Shown here in pieces: positions 10,887-22,939 of a stretch of 64,000 nucleotides of DNA (position 1 is its first letter; each line of letters begins with the position of its first letter). The notes beneath the pieces are model-generated. The model was not told the DNA's origin and made no database searches. It saw only the letters and a list, made by a program, of their open reading frames with translations. Origin of the DNA: Diphasiastrum complanatum (Eukaryota > Streptophyta > Lycopodiopsida > Lycopodiales > Lycopodiaceae); contig CM055106.1 of assembly GCA_029204225.1 (NCBI GenBank), positions 10,735,988 to 10,799,987 of the forward strand, read 5' to 3'. The translations under genes and the position numbers were made by a program.

Positions 10887-11084
10887 AAAAAGTCACCAAT
10901 TTCTTGCACCAAGTTCATACTTAAAAGTATAAATAGAATTCATTTTTTAATCAACTTTGAATACAATAACACATACAAGTCTCACTTCGTATCTTTGATT
11001 TGTAGGAAATAAATATACGAAAATGAGGTAATTCCTTGTTTGAGTCAACTAATAAATCTACAATAAAGAGGATTCTGCTTCATT

Positions 11085-11687
11085 GTGAACGTAAGCAATT
11101 TACCAGAACCATTTTATAAGGCTATTTTGGTTCTTCTAGAGTCAGGTGTCATTCTAGGAAGTTGAAGAGTAGTTTTATTCACACATATAGTTTATTCTAT
11201 TTTTTCATTAGGGTTGGTTCTCGTCCATATATCTCTTTCATATCTCTTACTGAATGCAGATTCTGCAGCTGCTGTACAAAGTCTAATTTATGCAGGGACC
11301 ATAAATGTTGTAATTGTATTCGCTGTTATGTTGATAAATAAGCCGCAATCTTTTCTTTGCTCTTCTACATATTTGACTATACGCGATGGTATTGCTTCAG
11401 CAGCTTGTGCAAGTCTTTTTCGTGCACTAATTGTTGTGATTCTAAATACAGCATGGTCCGAAATATCCCTAATCGTATAATCAATTAAAATCGTAGAGGA
11501 ATCTTTAACAAATAACATTCAACGTATTGGATCTCATTTATTAACTGATTTCTCACTTCCATTTGAACTATCTATAAATCTCTTGGTTGCTCTAGTAGAG
11601 GCTATTGCTATAGCTCGTCAAGAAGAAACAATTGGAGTTGGAAAAAGTGAAGCGTTAAAGACCACAAATGATTTTCCCATTTTTTGA
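11085..11687 (+). pseudogene. ndhG: ndhG (NDH complex membrane subunit), decayed
   Basis: The reading matches NdhG over its length: ESGVILGS near the start, then FSLGLVLVHISLSYLLLNA, IYAGTINVVIVFAVML, and [13 protein letters not shown] with [14 protein letters not shown] near the end. The expected ATG reads GTG. In-frame stops are seen near 11166 (TGA) and at 11478-11480 (TAA), with the frame continuing afterwards. Likely several point changes and no large deletion. Confidence 0.85.
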
Positions 11688-11762
11688 ATACTAGAAAAAA
11701 CTTTGCATAACTTGTGTTTATACTTAAGATATAACTTAAGGTATATAACGAGTTAGTTCATT

Positions 11763-12071
11763 ATGTTCAAACATGAACTTTTCTAGGTGCCCTTTTTTTT
11801 TTTTTGCATCGGTATCTACGCATTTATTGCAAGTCGATACATGGTCAAAGCATTTATGTGGCTTGAGTTAATTTTCAATGCAGGCAATGTTACTTTTGTA
11901 GCATCTTCCAATTATTTGGGCATTCAACAAATAAAGGGAGAAATTTTTTCCGTGTCTGTTATTGTTACTTCGGCTGCCGAGGTAGCAATTGGATTGGCCA
12001 TTGTTTTGGCCATCTATCGCAATAGGAAATCGATTCGTATCGATGAATCTGATTTGTTGAAACGGCAATAA
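11763..12071 (+). pseudogene. ndhE: ndhE (NDH complex membrane subunit), frameshifted near the start
   Basis: An ATG at 11763 starts MFKHELF as expected for NdhE, but a one-base loss produces a stop within seven codons. A run of T follows (11792-11805). The frame then recovers with [31 protein letters not shown] and [16 protein letters not shown] to the normal C terminus. The T-run expansion is a typical slippage change. Confidence 0.9.
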
Positions 12072-12455
12072 AGCCAATTGAATCGAAATACTTTTATGCA
12101 GCTATCTATTCATAGATGTCCATATGTGTATATAAAATTAACATTTTATTTTGATCAATAAATAAAAAATATTGTTTTGCAAAAAATTATTTAATATTTT
12201 TTTTTCTAAAAGGAATAAACTAATATTCTTTGCTATTGGTTGGAACTATTGGTCATACCAGTAAGAAATTGAGTGCAAAAGTTTTTTTACTTCATCAAGA
12301 AATAGATAATAGTTCTTTTTCCTTTCCTTCTTCTCTACTAATATTAGGTTCATGGAAGGAATTTAATCCATGAAATATTGCCATTGGTGATATATTATAG
12401 AATCTTACTGAATGTAAGGCTTTTGATATCCAATCAATGGAAGTCACTTAATCCA

Positions 12456-12690
12456 ATGGCACATTCAGTAAGAACTTAGAATACACGTATTGGTTGTACC
12501 CAGTGCGCAAGGGCTTGCCCTACAGATGTATTAGAAATGATACCTTGGGCCGGATGTAAGGCTAATCAAATTGCTTCTAGAAGGCTGTGCAGGTTGTAAA
12601 AGGTGTGAATCCGCATGTCCAACGAGTTTTTTGAGTGTACGTGTCCATCTAGGATATGAAACAACTCGCAGTATGGGTCTAGCTTATTGA
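12456..12690 (+). pseudogene. psaC: psaC (photosystem I 4Fe-4S subunit), deleted and mutated
   Basis: PsaC holds the terminal FA and FB clusters of photosystem I. Start (MAHSV) and end (TTRSMGLAY) are intact, but the gene is 235 bp against the usual 246 bp, so a net 11 bases are lost between KANQIAS and the second cluster motif and the frame is shifted. Codon 8 is TAG. The first cluster motif reads [12 protein letters not shown], with the leading Cys changed to Arg. The second motif ([11 protein letters not shown]) remains in another frame. Confidence 0.9.
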
Positions 12691-12827
12691 CCAATAAAAA
12701 TAGAAGAACTATTAGATTTTCTTAAAAACTTTTACATGTTCAATATAAATTCATATTCATTTGAGGAAAACTCCTACTCAATTTTAAAATATGGGTTATT
12801 CCATTAAGAGTACTCTTTATCCGTATC

Positions 12828-13385
12828 ATGAGCAACTATCCCTGGCTAACAATAATTGTTCTTTTGCCCATATCTGCACGTTTATTAATTCCATTAATTC
12901 CATCCTATAATAAGGAAAATAAATCATTTGATGGTATACATTGGGCATTTGTTTGTTGGAGTTCCTTTTAGTAACGTCGATATAATTTTGAGGCCATTGG
13001 CTGCATGGGTAAGAGCCACGCTCTAATGTCTTTGTTATCATTTTGATAATAACAATTCATTCATTCAAGTGAGAGAAGATTGGAACTGGATAAATGCCAT
13101 TTATTTTCATCGGAGATTAAGAATCAATGGATTCTCCATCGGGGCTCATCTTGCTAACAGGAGGCATCACTACTTCAGAAGTTTGGCCAGTTACTCGCGG
13201 TCCACGATTATTCCATTCCTTGATGTTAGCAATGCACAGTGCCCAAGTAGGACTATTTGCTTTTCAAGATATTTTACTTTTCTTTCTCATGTGGGAATTG
13301 GAATTGATTCTCGTTTACTTACTTCTATCTATGTGGGCAGGAAAGAGACATCTATACGCAGTTGCAAAATTTGTTTTGTATGATG
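12828..13385 (+). pseudogene. ndhD: ndhD 5' fragment, decayed
   Basis: The ATG at 12828 starts MSNYPWLTIIVLLPISA-type NdhD sequence. Further matches are LLTGGITTS (about 13148), [17 protein letters not shown] (about 13180) and [19 protein letters not shown] (about 13277). Frameshifts lie around 12960 and 13125. Similarity stops after the AVAKFVLY block, where a complete gene would continue for about another 300 codons. This marks the right edge of the plastid insertion. Confidence 0.9.
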
Positions 13386-14938
13386 TTCTACTCGTGTGCT
13401 ATGTTGCTACTTGAATCTCGAATTACATAGACTCAGAAGCATAAGCACATGTACATAGACTCATAACATGCTTTGTTTCTATAGATACAGATAACTATGA
13501 TAGGAGATCAATTCCTTGATGACTCAAATACTAATCTGAAGACAAACTTTGGCCGAAAAATGAATCTTTTCAAAAATATAACATAAAAAGTCATTGCTTC
13601 AATGAACATTGCGTGAGCTTTGTAGAATATTTGACATCTTTCAATATTGTTAGCAATTGTTAGGAAAAGTCAGTTGTTAGGGAGCCATCTTTTTGATCAA
13701 ATATAAGATGGCAAATGGAGAGGTGGCAATTTTCCTCTCAAAATTATAAACTAGGAGATTCGCCTTTCTCCCAAACGATAATGAAATATGCAGAATGAAA
13801 TTGAATTTGTTGTTTGCAAATTGCCATGAAAAATTTCAAGCACTCTATAAAGCTCGCTTACCTGTGCAGTTCACCAATGTTTTTTTATTCGTTATTTTTG
13901 AAAACAACCATTTGTACATTGGCATACTAGGTCGACAGATTTGTGTCATCTATATACGTAGAATAAAGTGTTGACTAGACAACCAAGGATGTGTTTGCAT
14001 AAAGTATATGTCAAACATGAAAAGACAAAGGTGCAAGCGATTGTTTGATAACTTGCAAGTTTGCTTGGGACGTGGCTTCTATTAATTCCTATGTGTGTTC
14101 ATTCTTGTCTCTTATGCGTGTTCGCTGCGGCAATGTCTTCATTATATCTTGTGCAAACACTTGATTTCATGCCAAACAATCATAAACTACAAAAAGCCAT
14201 CAAGTCTTATGCAAATATCTATTTCCACGCCAAAGAATAGTAAAGTACAAGAAAACACCTTGAGAAAATCATGCTATCAAAAAGCATCAACTGACCTGAA
14301 AAAACACGTGCAAATTTCTGTCTCCAATTGTAATTGCTAGGCCACGAATGCAAAAGGACACAACGAAGAAATGTAGTTGCTATGCAAACCTCGTTCAATG
14401 TTTTGTTGCCTTTCAATTCTGATTACAAAGATACAGCACGAAGTGGAATCAATACAACCAGTTTGTTGCAATCTTTCACAAATATAAGATTTCAAAACAC
14501 AGGTGTATTTCCCTCCTTGAAACCTATACTTTCAAAACAGAAAAAACGGCAGAAGCATCTAAATGGTAAAACATCGTGATGTAGCAATTCCGTACTTTAT
14601 TGTAGGAATATTTTTTACTATGGTCAGAAAGAACAAAAGTACGAAAAGAAACTTAGTAGTCTTTTGCTAGTTAGGCATGACACTTTACACCATCAAATTG
14701 ATTGTTGACTACCTGTTTGGAATATAAGTGGTTCAAGAAAGTTTTGAAATTGTTAATCAAAGGAGGGCAAGGTATGAATATTATAAACAATGTACAGTAC
14801 AATTCAAGTAAAGCCTATGAAGAGTAAAATTTGAAACTCTTCGCAACAGAAAACGTGAAAGTCTTTGAGACCAACCAACGTACGCACTAAATAGGAAATC
14901 TTGAAACTCTTTGAAAGAAAAAATGTGGAACTCCTTGA
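13386..14938. other. Non-coding, nothing recognised
   Basis: About 1.5 kb of AT-rich DNA. No coding region, domain or clear repeat was found. The words 'gaaactctt' and 'ccaac(c/t)cacgtac' recur from about 14830 and lead into the tandem repeats that follow. Confidence 0.5.
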
Positions 14939-15440
14939 AACCAACTCACGTACCAACTAATACTCAGAAGGCCAATAAACACAAAGCATTTGCTATACAA
15001 TTCTTGTTCATTGATCTTTAGCCTTGCAATCCCGAATGAAAAGATACAAGTGCTAATTCTAGTCAACTCACATACCAACTAATACTCAGAAGGCCAATAA
15101 ACACAAAGCATTTGCTATACAGTGCTCGTTCACTCATCTGTAACCTTGCAATTTTGACTGGGAAGATACAATATCAAATCTGATTTATCAAAGAAAAGAG
15201 AGAGAGAGAGTATTTTTTTTGACTAAACAAAGCGTATCGCGAATAAAAAGATACAATTGCTAATTCTCGTCAACTCGCATACCAACCAATACTCAGAAGG
15301 CCAATAAACACAAAGCATTTGCTATACAGTTCTCGTTCACTCATCTCTAACCTTGCAATTTCAACTTGGAAGATACAATATCAAACCCGATTTATCAAAG
15401 AAAACAAAGAGAGAGAGAGTATAATTTTTGACTAAACAAA
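14939..15440 (+). repeat. Three-copy tandem repeat with unit of about 122 and 207 bp
   Basis: The block tactcagaaggccaataaac starts at 14961, 15083 and 15290, giving spacings of 122 and 207 bp. Copies 2 and 3 share about 170 bp, including an Ataxia-free AGAGAG stretch followed by gactaaacaaagcg. Copy 1 lacks about 85 bp of the unit. No coding capacity is seen. Confidence 0.85.
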
Positions 15441-15750
15441 GCGCATATTGAATCATCGACATCAACAGCCACCATTACCTTCTAAATCCTCTTTGGAGGG
15501 TGATAATATAAGACGTACTGTAGATGATGAGCAACAAAAATTGAGGCCTGGATTCGATTTTGCTTGGCAGGTTTGTGGGTTGCAAAGCATTGGGGGCAAG
15601 AGGTTTTGTGTGGCTGCAGTCTCAAATTATTGGACATGATTTAGAGATGTGTACTCCTTTTGGAAGATGATTGCTCACTTAAGCAGACCACGCAGCCAGT
15701 GGCCGTACCTTACTATTTGTTGAGCGTTTTATACTGGAAAGTGTTTTACC

Positions 15751-15850
15751 ATCTTACGGTATAGCTCTATCGCTAAGTACTATTGTTGGTAGTTGAATCA
15801 ATCTTACGGCATAGCTCTATCGCTAAGTACTACTGTTGGTAGTTGAATCA
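15751..15850 (+). repeat. 50-bp tandem duplication
   Basis: Two adjoining 50-bp units start at 15751 and 15801 with atcttacggtatagctctat and atcttacggcatagctctat. They differ at only a few positions, so the duplication is fairly recent. Confidence 0.9.
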
Positions 15851-15893
15851 GTCTACATTAGTCAGATGACATCGAGCTTGGTGCGTGAGGCAG

Positions 15894-16135
15894 CCCTGTA
15901 GGGGCCTGTACATTAAAGCGTGCATGGGAGGGACTAACGATCACTCTCTCCTGTTTTGTGGATCCGGCTGTACAGCAACATTAAAAAGGTTGCAAGAGAT
16001 GATGGTATATATGTGCCTTCTATCCTTAGAGAAAAGATGTTGCAAATGTCGAAGCCACAAGAGAGATGGCTGGTGTTTGTAGGGCCTTATGAATATCATT
16101 CCAACCTGGTTTCATGGCAGAATAGCCTTGTTGAG
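15894..16135 (+). pseudogene. Exon of a class V aminotransferase-like (PLP-dependent) gene
   Basis: The reading gives LYIKACMGGTNDHSLLFCGS, then GCTATLKRLQEMM and, after a one-base loss near 16000, VPSILREKMLQMSK and RWLVFVGPYEYHSNLVSWQ. This wording fits plant class V aminotransferase/cysteine desulfurase-like proteins (FCGSG..A.KRLQE and VFVGP.EHHSN blocks). The exon ends ...GTTGAG|GTAAGT, a perfect splice donor, and starts after an AG at 15892-15893. No neighbouring exon was found, because a long GA array follows. Because of the frameshift it is a pseudogene fragment. Family assignment comes from memory of the motif. Confidence 0.6.
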
Positions 16136-16265
16136 GTAAGTACCAAATACTTGATCACCATGACCGACTGATAAGTTGCATTCACTGCAAAATCGTTGTA
16201 TCTCGCCAGCTCAGTGATAGCCATATGGATGTGTATTGAAGTTTGTGTGAGTGTTTGTGCATCTG

Positions 16266-17418
<1,153 letters not shown>

Positions 17419-17599
17419 ATATTTTTCATATCTCGTACACCAACGTCTGATCTATCTACGCTGGAGATGCTAACTGACTCATTTTAACAACAATTGCAGT
17501 GTACATATTGCTGAGCATGAGGGGAAGTGGAGAAAATGGACAAGAGTATGTCCTAAGGATAAAATCCTTGAACAAAGAATAGGGATCTATAGGAGAGAA

Positions 17600-18395
17600 G
17601 ATCCAAGATAATGAACTAGTACAAGTAATCTTGAATGGATTAGGAGATGAGTTCTCTAATCTAGTTCAATCTTTTGCCATTCAAGACCAACTTCCATCAA
17701 TTGAAAATTTGTGTAATGTTCTTGTGGCTAAGGAGAGTAGGATTCTACACCTCAAAACAAGAATGGGGTCCTTATCACTACATAATGGTGATGAGAAGGC
17801 AAACTTCACATCTAAAGGCAAGAAGAATTCTCATCCTTTCAAGAAGATCCAAGGCAAGGAGGCCGAGGCAAAGGATGGAGCCTCTACCTCCAAAAGGAAT
17901 CAAAAGAGCAAAGCAAAGTTGAAGTGTTTCTTTTGTGGGAAGAAAGGACACTTTGCTTCCGAATGCTATAAGAAGAAGAATGCACAAGGGAATGAAGATC
18001 AAGGCAATCTTGCACAAGGGGAGAAGGAAGAGGATGGATTCAACACATCCTTGATGGTAGAACCTACACCAACATCAAGCCAAGAATCATGGTGGATTGA
18101 TAGTGGGGCTAGTTCCCACATGTCATTCAATAAGCATTATTTCTCTTATCTACTTGCTTGCAATGATTCTAAGAAATCAATCTACACAGTAGTGATCAAG
18201 AATGCAAGATAGATGGCATAGGATCTATTCCATTATGCTTAGGATCATCTAAAAGGATAGATCTTGATAATGTTTTGTATGTTCCACCCACTACAAAGAA
18301 CTTGCTTAGTGTTGGTCAATTAATGGACTAGATGTACATTTCAAGAATGGGGTGTGTTCCATCTTGAGAAATAATAAGTGCATAGCTAGTGGCAT
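17600..18395 (+). pseudogene. copia II gag and protease
   Basis: The 193-codon frame 17631-18212 holds the gag C-terminal half, with a CCHC zinc knuckle CFFCGKKGHFASEC (about 17926-17967) followed by the protease active site WWIDSGASSHMS (about 18093). The frame breaks at 18210, and protease similarity continues in another frame as NVLYVPPTTKNLLSVGQ (about 18271). The sequence then switches directly into RT. Confidence 0.85.
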
Positions 18396-19586
18396 CAAAT
18401 GGATGTGACAAATGCTTTTTTGAATGGCTACTTGGAGGAGGAAATATACATGTTGCAACCTAAGGGCTTCATCAAGGATGGTGAGGAGGACAAGGTTTGC
18501 CACTTAAGGGAGAGCCTGTTGCATGATTTTCTCTACTCTCTTGGCTTTGTGATTAGCTCTTATGACCCTTCTTTGTACATCAAATGTAATGATGGAAAGA
18601 TCATCATTTTAGTACTTTATGTGGATGATATCATATTGACAGGAAATGATGGTGAAGGCATAAGAAATGTTAAAGTTTCCTTGTCTAGTGAATTCAAGAT
18701 GGTAGATCTAGGACTTCTTAAATTCATACTTGGAATAGAAGTTACTAGAGGTAGTAATTTTACTTTTATAAGTCAATCAAAGTATGTTACTTCCATTCTT
18801 GAGAGTTTTGGCATGAAATATTGTAAAGGGATTAACACCCCTATGGAGCAGACTTGTAAAGTTACTAATGATTGTGATGAAGTATCCTTTGAGGACATCA
18901 CACTCTTTAGGAATCTAATAGGCTCCTTAATTTATTTGACAATCACGAAAACAAATTTGAGCTATAGTGTAAGCAAGTTAAGTCAATATATGCAAGGTCC
19001 CTTGATGCATCATTGGAAAAGTGCCAAGAGAGTGCTTAGATATGTCTCTTCTACTAGATTTTTTGGCATTCTCTATCAAGGATCTAACTTGTACTTGAGA
19101 GCATTTTCGGATTCAAATTTTACAGGAGATAAGATGGATAGAAGATCCATAAGTGCATTTGTCACTTTTCTTTGTGGAGGAGTGATATCTTGGCTTTCCA
19201 AAAAGCAAGATACAATTTCTCTTTCCTCTTGTGAAGCCGAGTACAAGGCATTGACTTCAACAACCAAAGAACTCCTATGGCTAAGAAGACTTTTGGTGGA
19301 GCTTCAAGTGCTAAAGGCTGAGGAGGTCCCTTGCATCTATTGTGACAATCAAGCTTCTCAACAAATTGCTACCAATCCGATCTTCCATGGTAGAACAAAG
19401 CATATTGAGATAGCTCATCACTTTGTGAGGGAGAAGGTGCAATCCAAGGAGGTCCAACTTCATCATGTGCCTTCATCCGAGTGCATAGCTGATATCTTAA
19501 CCAAACCTTTGGCTAAAGATTCATTTTTCAAGTTAAGAAATGCTCTTGGAGTTGTAGATATGTGTACATTAGACTTGCCAAGTTAG
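18396..19586 (+). pseudogene. copia II reverse transcriptase (3' part) and RNase H, open frame
   Basis: A 395-codon frame is fully open. It starts in the middle of RT with MDVTNAFLNGYLEEEIYM, contains the catalytic box VLYVDDIILTG (about 18615) and GLLKFILGIEVTRG, and continues through RNase H (FSDSNFTGDKMDRRSISAF, SSCEAEYKAL, LYCDNQ-type YCDNQAS, FHGRTKHIEI) to the normal end ALGVVDMCTL. A short deletion removes the LKQ-type block near 18520. Being 5' truncated, it cannot work as a polymerase. Confidence 0.9.
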
Positions 19587-19599
19587 AAGTGAGGAGGAG

Positions 19600-20421
19600 T
19601 GTTAAAATATCACTTCCAACTTGTTGTATCTTGTAGATATCAAGTTATTTGAGCTTGATAGGATCTCACGCGTGTGGAGTCTATTCCCACGTGTGAAAGA
19701 ATGTACATAAGTCATTTTTATTAAGTTAGATTGGTTTTAGCTTGATCTACACTAGTGTGAAATTGACCTTTGAGTAGAATCTTGAAAATGGTCAAATTGG
19801 TCAAACTTTTTGTAAATAGATTGGACTTCCATGTGAATGAGTTATTACTCACACATGTCAAGATACCATTCACACGTGTGGATAAGCTTCTAGAAGATAA
19901 GATAGGAAGATTCCATTAGATCCTACTTTATAGGGAATATTCCTATAAATGTGGAAGACTAGCTTTTTGTTTTCTAGCCAAAGAGAATAGTCAACTTTGG
20001 AAAATGAGCAAATATGACTCCCATTGGTGGATCTGAATGACTAGGCACTTTTCACACGTGTGAAGACCTACTGTACAGTACATAGCTCGTGGATGTACTT
20101 GATCTATAAAGAGATCAACCAATCGATAACAAGTTGATGTGACATTGGCAAATTCTAGTTTTGTTGAGATATCCACATTTGTCTTGAGTTTTGATGAATG
20201 AAATGCATTTGAATGTTAATGTACTTTACTCTCTGTAAATAGGCCGTACAGGTACTGTCCTCCACATGTGTGAAGCCGCTCATCCATGTTTTTGATCATT
20301 TGATCCATTGTTCTTGCTTAAATCATAGTGTAAAGCATCTAGATCAAGATCTAACATATAGAACTTGATAGATCTTTGGATTAAGCAATCAATAACTCTT
20401 AATGATTGATAGTACAATCAA
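19600..20421 (+). repeat. Probable 3' LTR of copia II
   Basis: The LTR starts with TG after the purine tract. It contains three CACGTG cores within near-palindromes of the type TCACACGTGTGA (19688, 19873 and 20055), plus related CACGCGTG and CACATGTG variants. The right boundary is a guess at a CA near 20420, because there is no partner LTR. Confidence 0.5.
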
Positions 20422-20540
20422 TATTTGTCCTTTTTTTCTGAAAATTGACAACTAGCACGTCAGCAACTCCGCCGCCAGCAACTTAACTCCTTACATATCC
20501 TGTAGCAAACTTGTTTAACTTGTTGCATATCAGACTGAGA

Positions 20541-20870
20541 GAGCGTGCCAATGAGATGAGATTCAAGATGTGCCAACGAGATGAGATTCAAGTTTTGCTG
20601 AGAGAACGTGCCAAATCTACAATTCATGACCATCTGCTGACTGCACATCCGTCACAGTATGCCACATGGCTAGAGCGTGCCAACGAGATGAGATTCAAGA
20701 TGTGCCAACGAGATGAGATTCAAGTTCTGTTGAGAGAACGTGCCAAATCTACAATTCATGACCATCTGCTGACTGCACATCCATCACAATATGCCACATG
20801 GCTAGTCTCTTTGAGCAAAGAGCTGAATGCACATCCATCACAGTATGCCACATGGCTGGTCCCTGACCAT
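20541..20870 (+). repeat. 132-bp tandem repeat with inner sub-repeats
   Basis: Units start at 20541 and 20673 with gagcgtgccaa(t/c)gagatgag. A third, partial copy supplies only the 'catcc(a/g)tcaca(g/a)tatgccacatggct' part, which recurs to about 20915. Within each unit, 'gtgccaa(c/t)gagatgagattc' occurs twice. Because 132 is a multiple of three, one frame stays open across the array as a 44-residue repeat, but I see no evidence that it is translated. Confidence 0.85.
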
Positions 20871-20984
20871 CGATTGACTACATATCTAAGGTTCACAGTA
20901 TGCCACATGGCTACTGTCTTTGAGCAAAGAGCTTAAAGTTGCCATAGGACAAAATTGTAAAGATGAAGAAGACAGGGGGAAAGC

Positions 20985-21770
20985 ATGTCAGAACTGCAGA
21001 GGGAGATGATCTTGTATGAAACATCACCATCAGACGATCCAAATTGTTAAAGTGGTTCATGGAGCCCTTCTTCGAAGATGTAATTAGAGGTTGTTTTGTG
21101 TGGATTGGCATAGGAGCTTCCAGGTCTGGCCTAAACATCTATAGATTGTGCTTTGTTAAGAATGTTGATGCAAAGAGGCCGGACAAAGTTTACAAATTCG
21201 AAAGCAAAATGACCTACAAGTACCTGAATTGCACCTGGGGTGATGATTGCATGCTAGATGGCAAATGGCAAGAGTTTCTGATCAGGCACCCACACAGATG
21301 AAGATATTAAGGCATGGAAACGTGCTTGCTCAGAGCGCGGGATTACCATAGCTGAAATTTTAGAGAAGCAAAAGGCCCTATTTAAAGTCAACAGTTTTGT
21401 GTACTCAGCAGCTATTGTGAAACAGATGCTTCAAGAGAAGAAGCAAACAGCTGCACGACCTTCAAACATTGCTCTTGAGAAGGACCGGTTGTTGAAACAG
21501 GTGGCAATAGCAGAAAGCAAGGGAGAATATGGAGAGTTTTGGAAGCTGAAAGACAAGCTCGAAGAGCTGGAAGCATATTCTTTGCAGCTTTCATAAAAAA
21601 ATACCAAGGCAGAGCGGATCGAAATGACGAACAGGAGGAATAGGATTGAGAATTTCAAGAATGCCTCGGAGTAGCTGAAACCTATCAAGCCCCACGGAAA
21701 GGCCGGGGAAACATGATATGACCCATTTTCAAGGCGTTGGACAAGGTCTCAAAATTACTACAAATTAGAT
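20985..21770 (+). pseudogene. RTF1/VIP5-like (Plus3 domain, Paf1 complex) pseudogene
   Basis: RTF1 (VIP5 in Arabidopsis) is a Paf1-complex transcription elongation factor in the nucleus. The sequence encodes MSELQREMIL, then the Plus3 domain: TIRRSKLLKWFMEPFFEDVI, GCFVWIGIG, IYRLCFVKNVDA, YKFESKMTYKYLNC. Next come VYSAAIVKQMLQEKK, NIALEKDRLLKQVA, NRIENFKNASE and DPFSRRWTRSQNYY. The order agrees with the family, but about 80 residues between MILYE and the Plus3 start are missing, and there are frameshifts (near 21300 and 21596) and a TAG at about 21674. No introns are seen, which would fit a processed copy or a gene with few introns. Confidence 0.8.
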
Positions 21771-22199
21771 TCTTTCCATGCTTTCAGCTCAGAGGAGATT
21801 GCATCTTCAACGACATCATGATCATGCTCCTTTTATGATGATACAACTTTGATTACATGATCCGGCCCATGGGTCATATGTGAAGTGAGCATAGCATATG
21901 TGGAGTGAGCATAGAATATGTCGCAGAATGACAAAAATCCTGAGAAAAATTGGACTCAGCAATAGTGAATGAAGTTGAAAATTGCAGTCAAAATAATCAG
22001 CACAGCATCAACATTACCAAGAACAAAAACAATAGGGCATACCACAAAGGCCTTGCCATGATTGTGATATTTTGAGATTTGTAAATGTTTGAGATGAGAA
22101 ATGACCGTTCATTAGAATGGATAGAAATTATTTACTCTTTCTTCAACTTAACCACTACAAGAGGACATGCGATTATCAAGGCTTTTTTTGAGCATTTCT

Positions 22200-22490
22200 T
22201 TGAAAGATAGTTTTTAAAATCAGTCACAGGGGGAACGGAATGCTCGAGCCTTACGTCCGGTGTTTGGCCTCGGTATAAGCCTACCAAGTATGAACTTGGT
22301 TTTGAAACATTTATAGAGAGGGATATAGAGAGGGTTATTAACTCACTAGAGGGCCTCGGAACATACATCGGAATACTGAAGCTAATTTGAGAGGTATACC
22401 AAGGTTGACGTTGGTATAAGCCTACCAAATTTGAACTTGTTTTTGAGACATTTATAGAAAGGATTATAAAGAGGGTCCATGTGGCCAGAG
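22200..22490 (+). repeat. Duplicated coding-like segment, unrecognised
   Basis: Two diverged copies of a segment translating as YKPTK(Y/F)EL.FETFIER.I.RV lie at about 22270-22340 and 22418-22480. Spacing is about 145 bp. The pattern of differences keeps similar residues, so the segment may come from a duplicated exon. I do not recognise the family. Confidence 0.4.
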
Positions 22491-22939
22491 GCATTCAAGA
22501 CACTCTGCTAACCAAGGGTAATATCAAGACTAATAAAAAAAAGGCCCCTCGATGTAAACCATGATATAAAACAGAATGTAAATGGATCTCATTTTTGGAA
22601 TTTGTTACCTATCAACACATTGAATTCCATTTTCTATCATTGGTTGCCATATGCACAAGTGAATAAAGAAATTTATGTATCACAAAAAAATGATGATCAC
22701 AAATTGTGTACTCACATGCATCGACTTCTTGTTCGATGTCAAGTAGTCAATGAATAAAGTGTAATTGCATCTATGAACAATATGATTAATATTACAATGA
22801 GTTGAAATACATCGTACTGTCTCACTTATTCATTTGGTGGTATATCATTATCATTTGTTGCATCATCATGCGACAAATTTGCCAAACCAAATGAGTCTAT
22901 CTCTAATTCTACCCAAATATCTCCTATAGCTTCATCATT

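Larger units (their letters stand above)
9614..13385 (+). other. Nuclear copy of plastid DNA (NUPT): ndhA-ndhI-ndhG-ndhE-psaC-ndhD
   Basis: Six adjoining pieces match the standard land-plant plastid small single-copy order and strand: end of the ndhA intron, ndhA exon 2, ndhI, ndhG, ndhE, psaC and the first third of ndhD. All lie on the plus strand with plastid-like spacers. Frameshifts, lost cysteines and in-frame stops are spread through every gene except ndhI, so this is an old nuclear copy and not plastid DNA. It breaks off inside ndhD near 13385. Confidence 0.9.
17521..20421 (+). mobile_element. Internally deleted Ty1/copia element (copia II) with 3' LTR
   Basis: Gag with a zinc knuckle, protease, then the 3' half of RT and RNase H are present. 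The whole integrase and the 5' part of RT are missing at a junction near 18395. A purine tract (gtgaggaggag, 19588-19599) is followed by TGTTAAAATATC at 19600, the 3' LTR start. No 5' LTR was recognised. Confidence 0.85.

Noticed and set aside
13127-13414. ndhD fragment as a separate small gene
   Set aside because: It is one of the frames of the frameshifted plastid ndhD copy starting at 12828.
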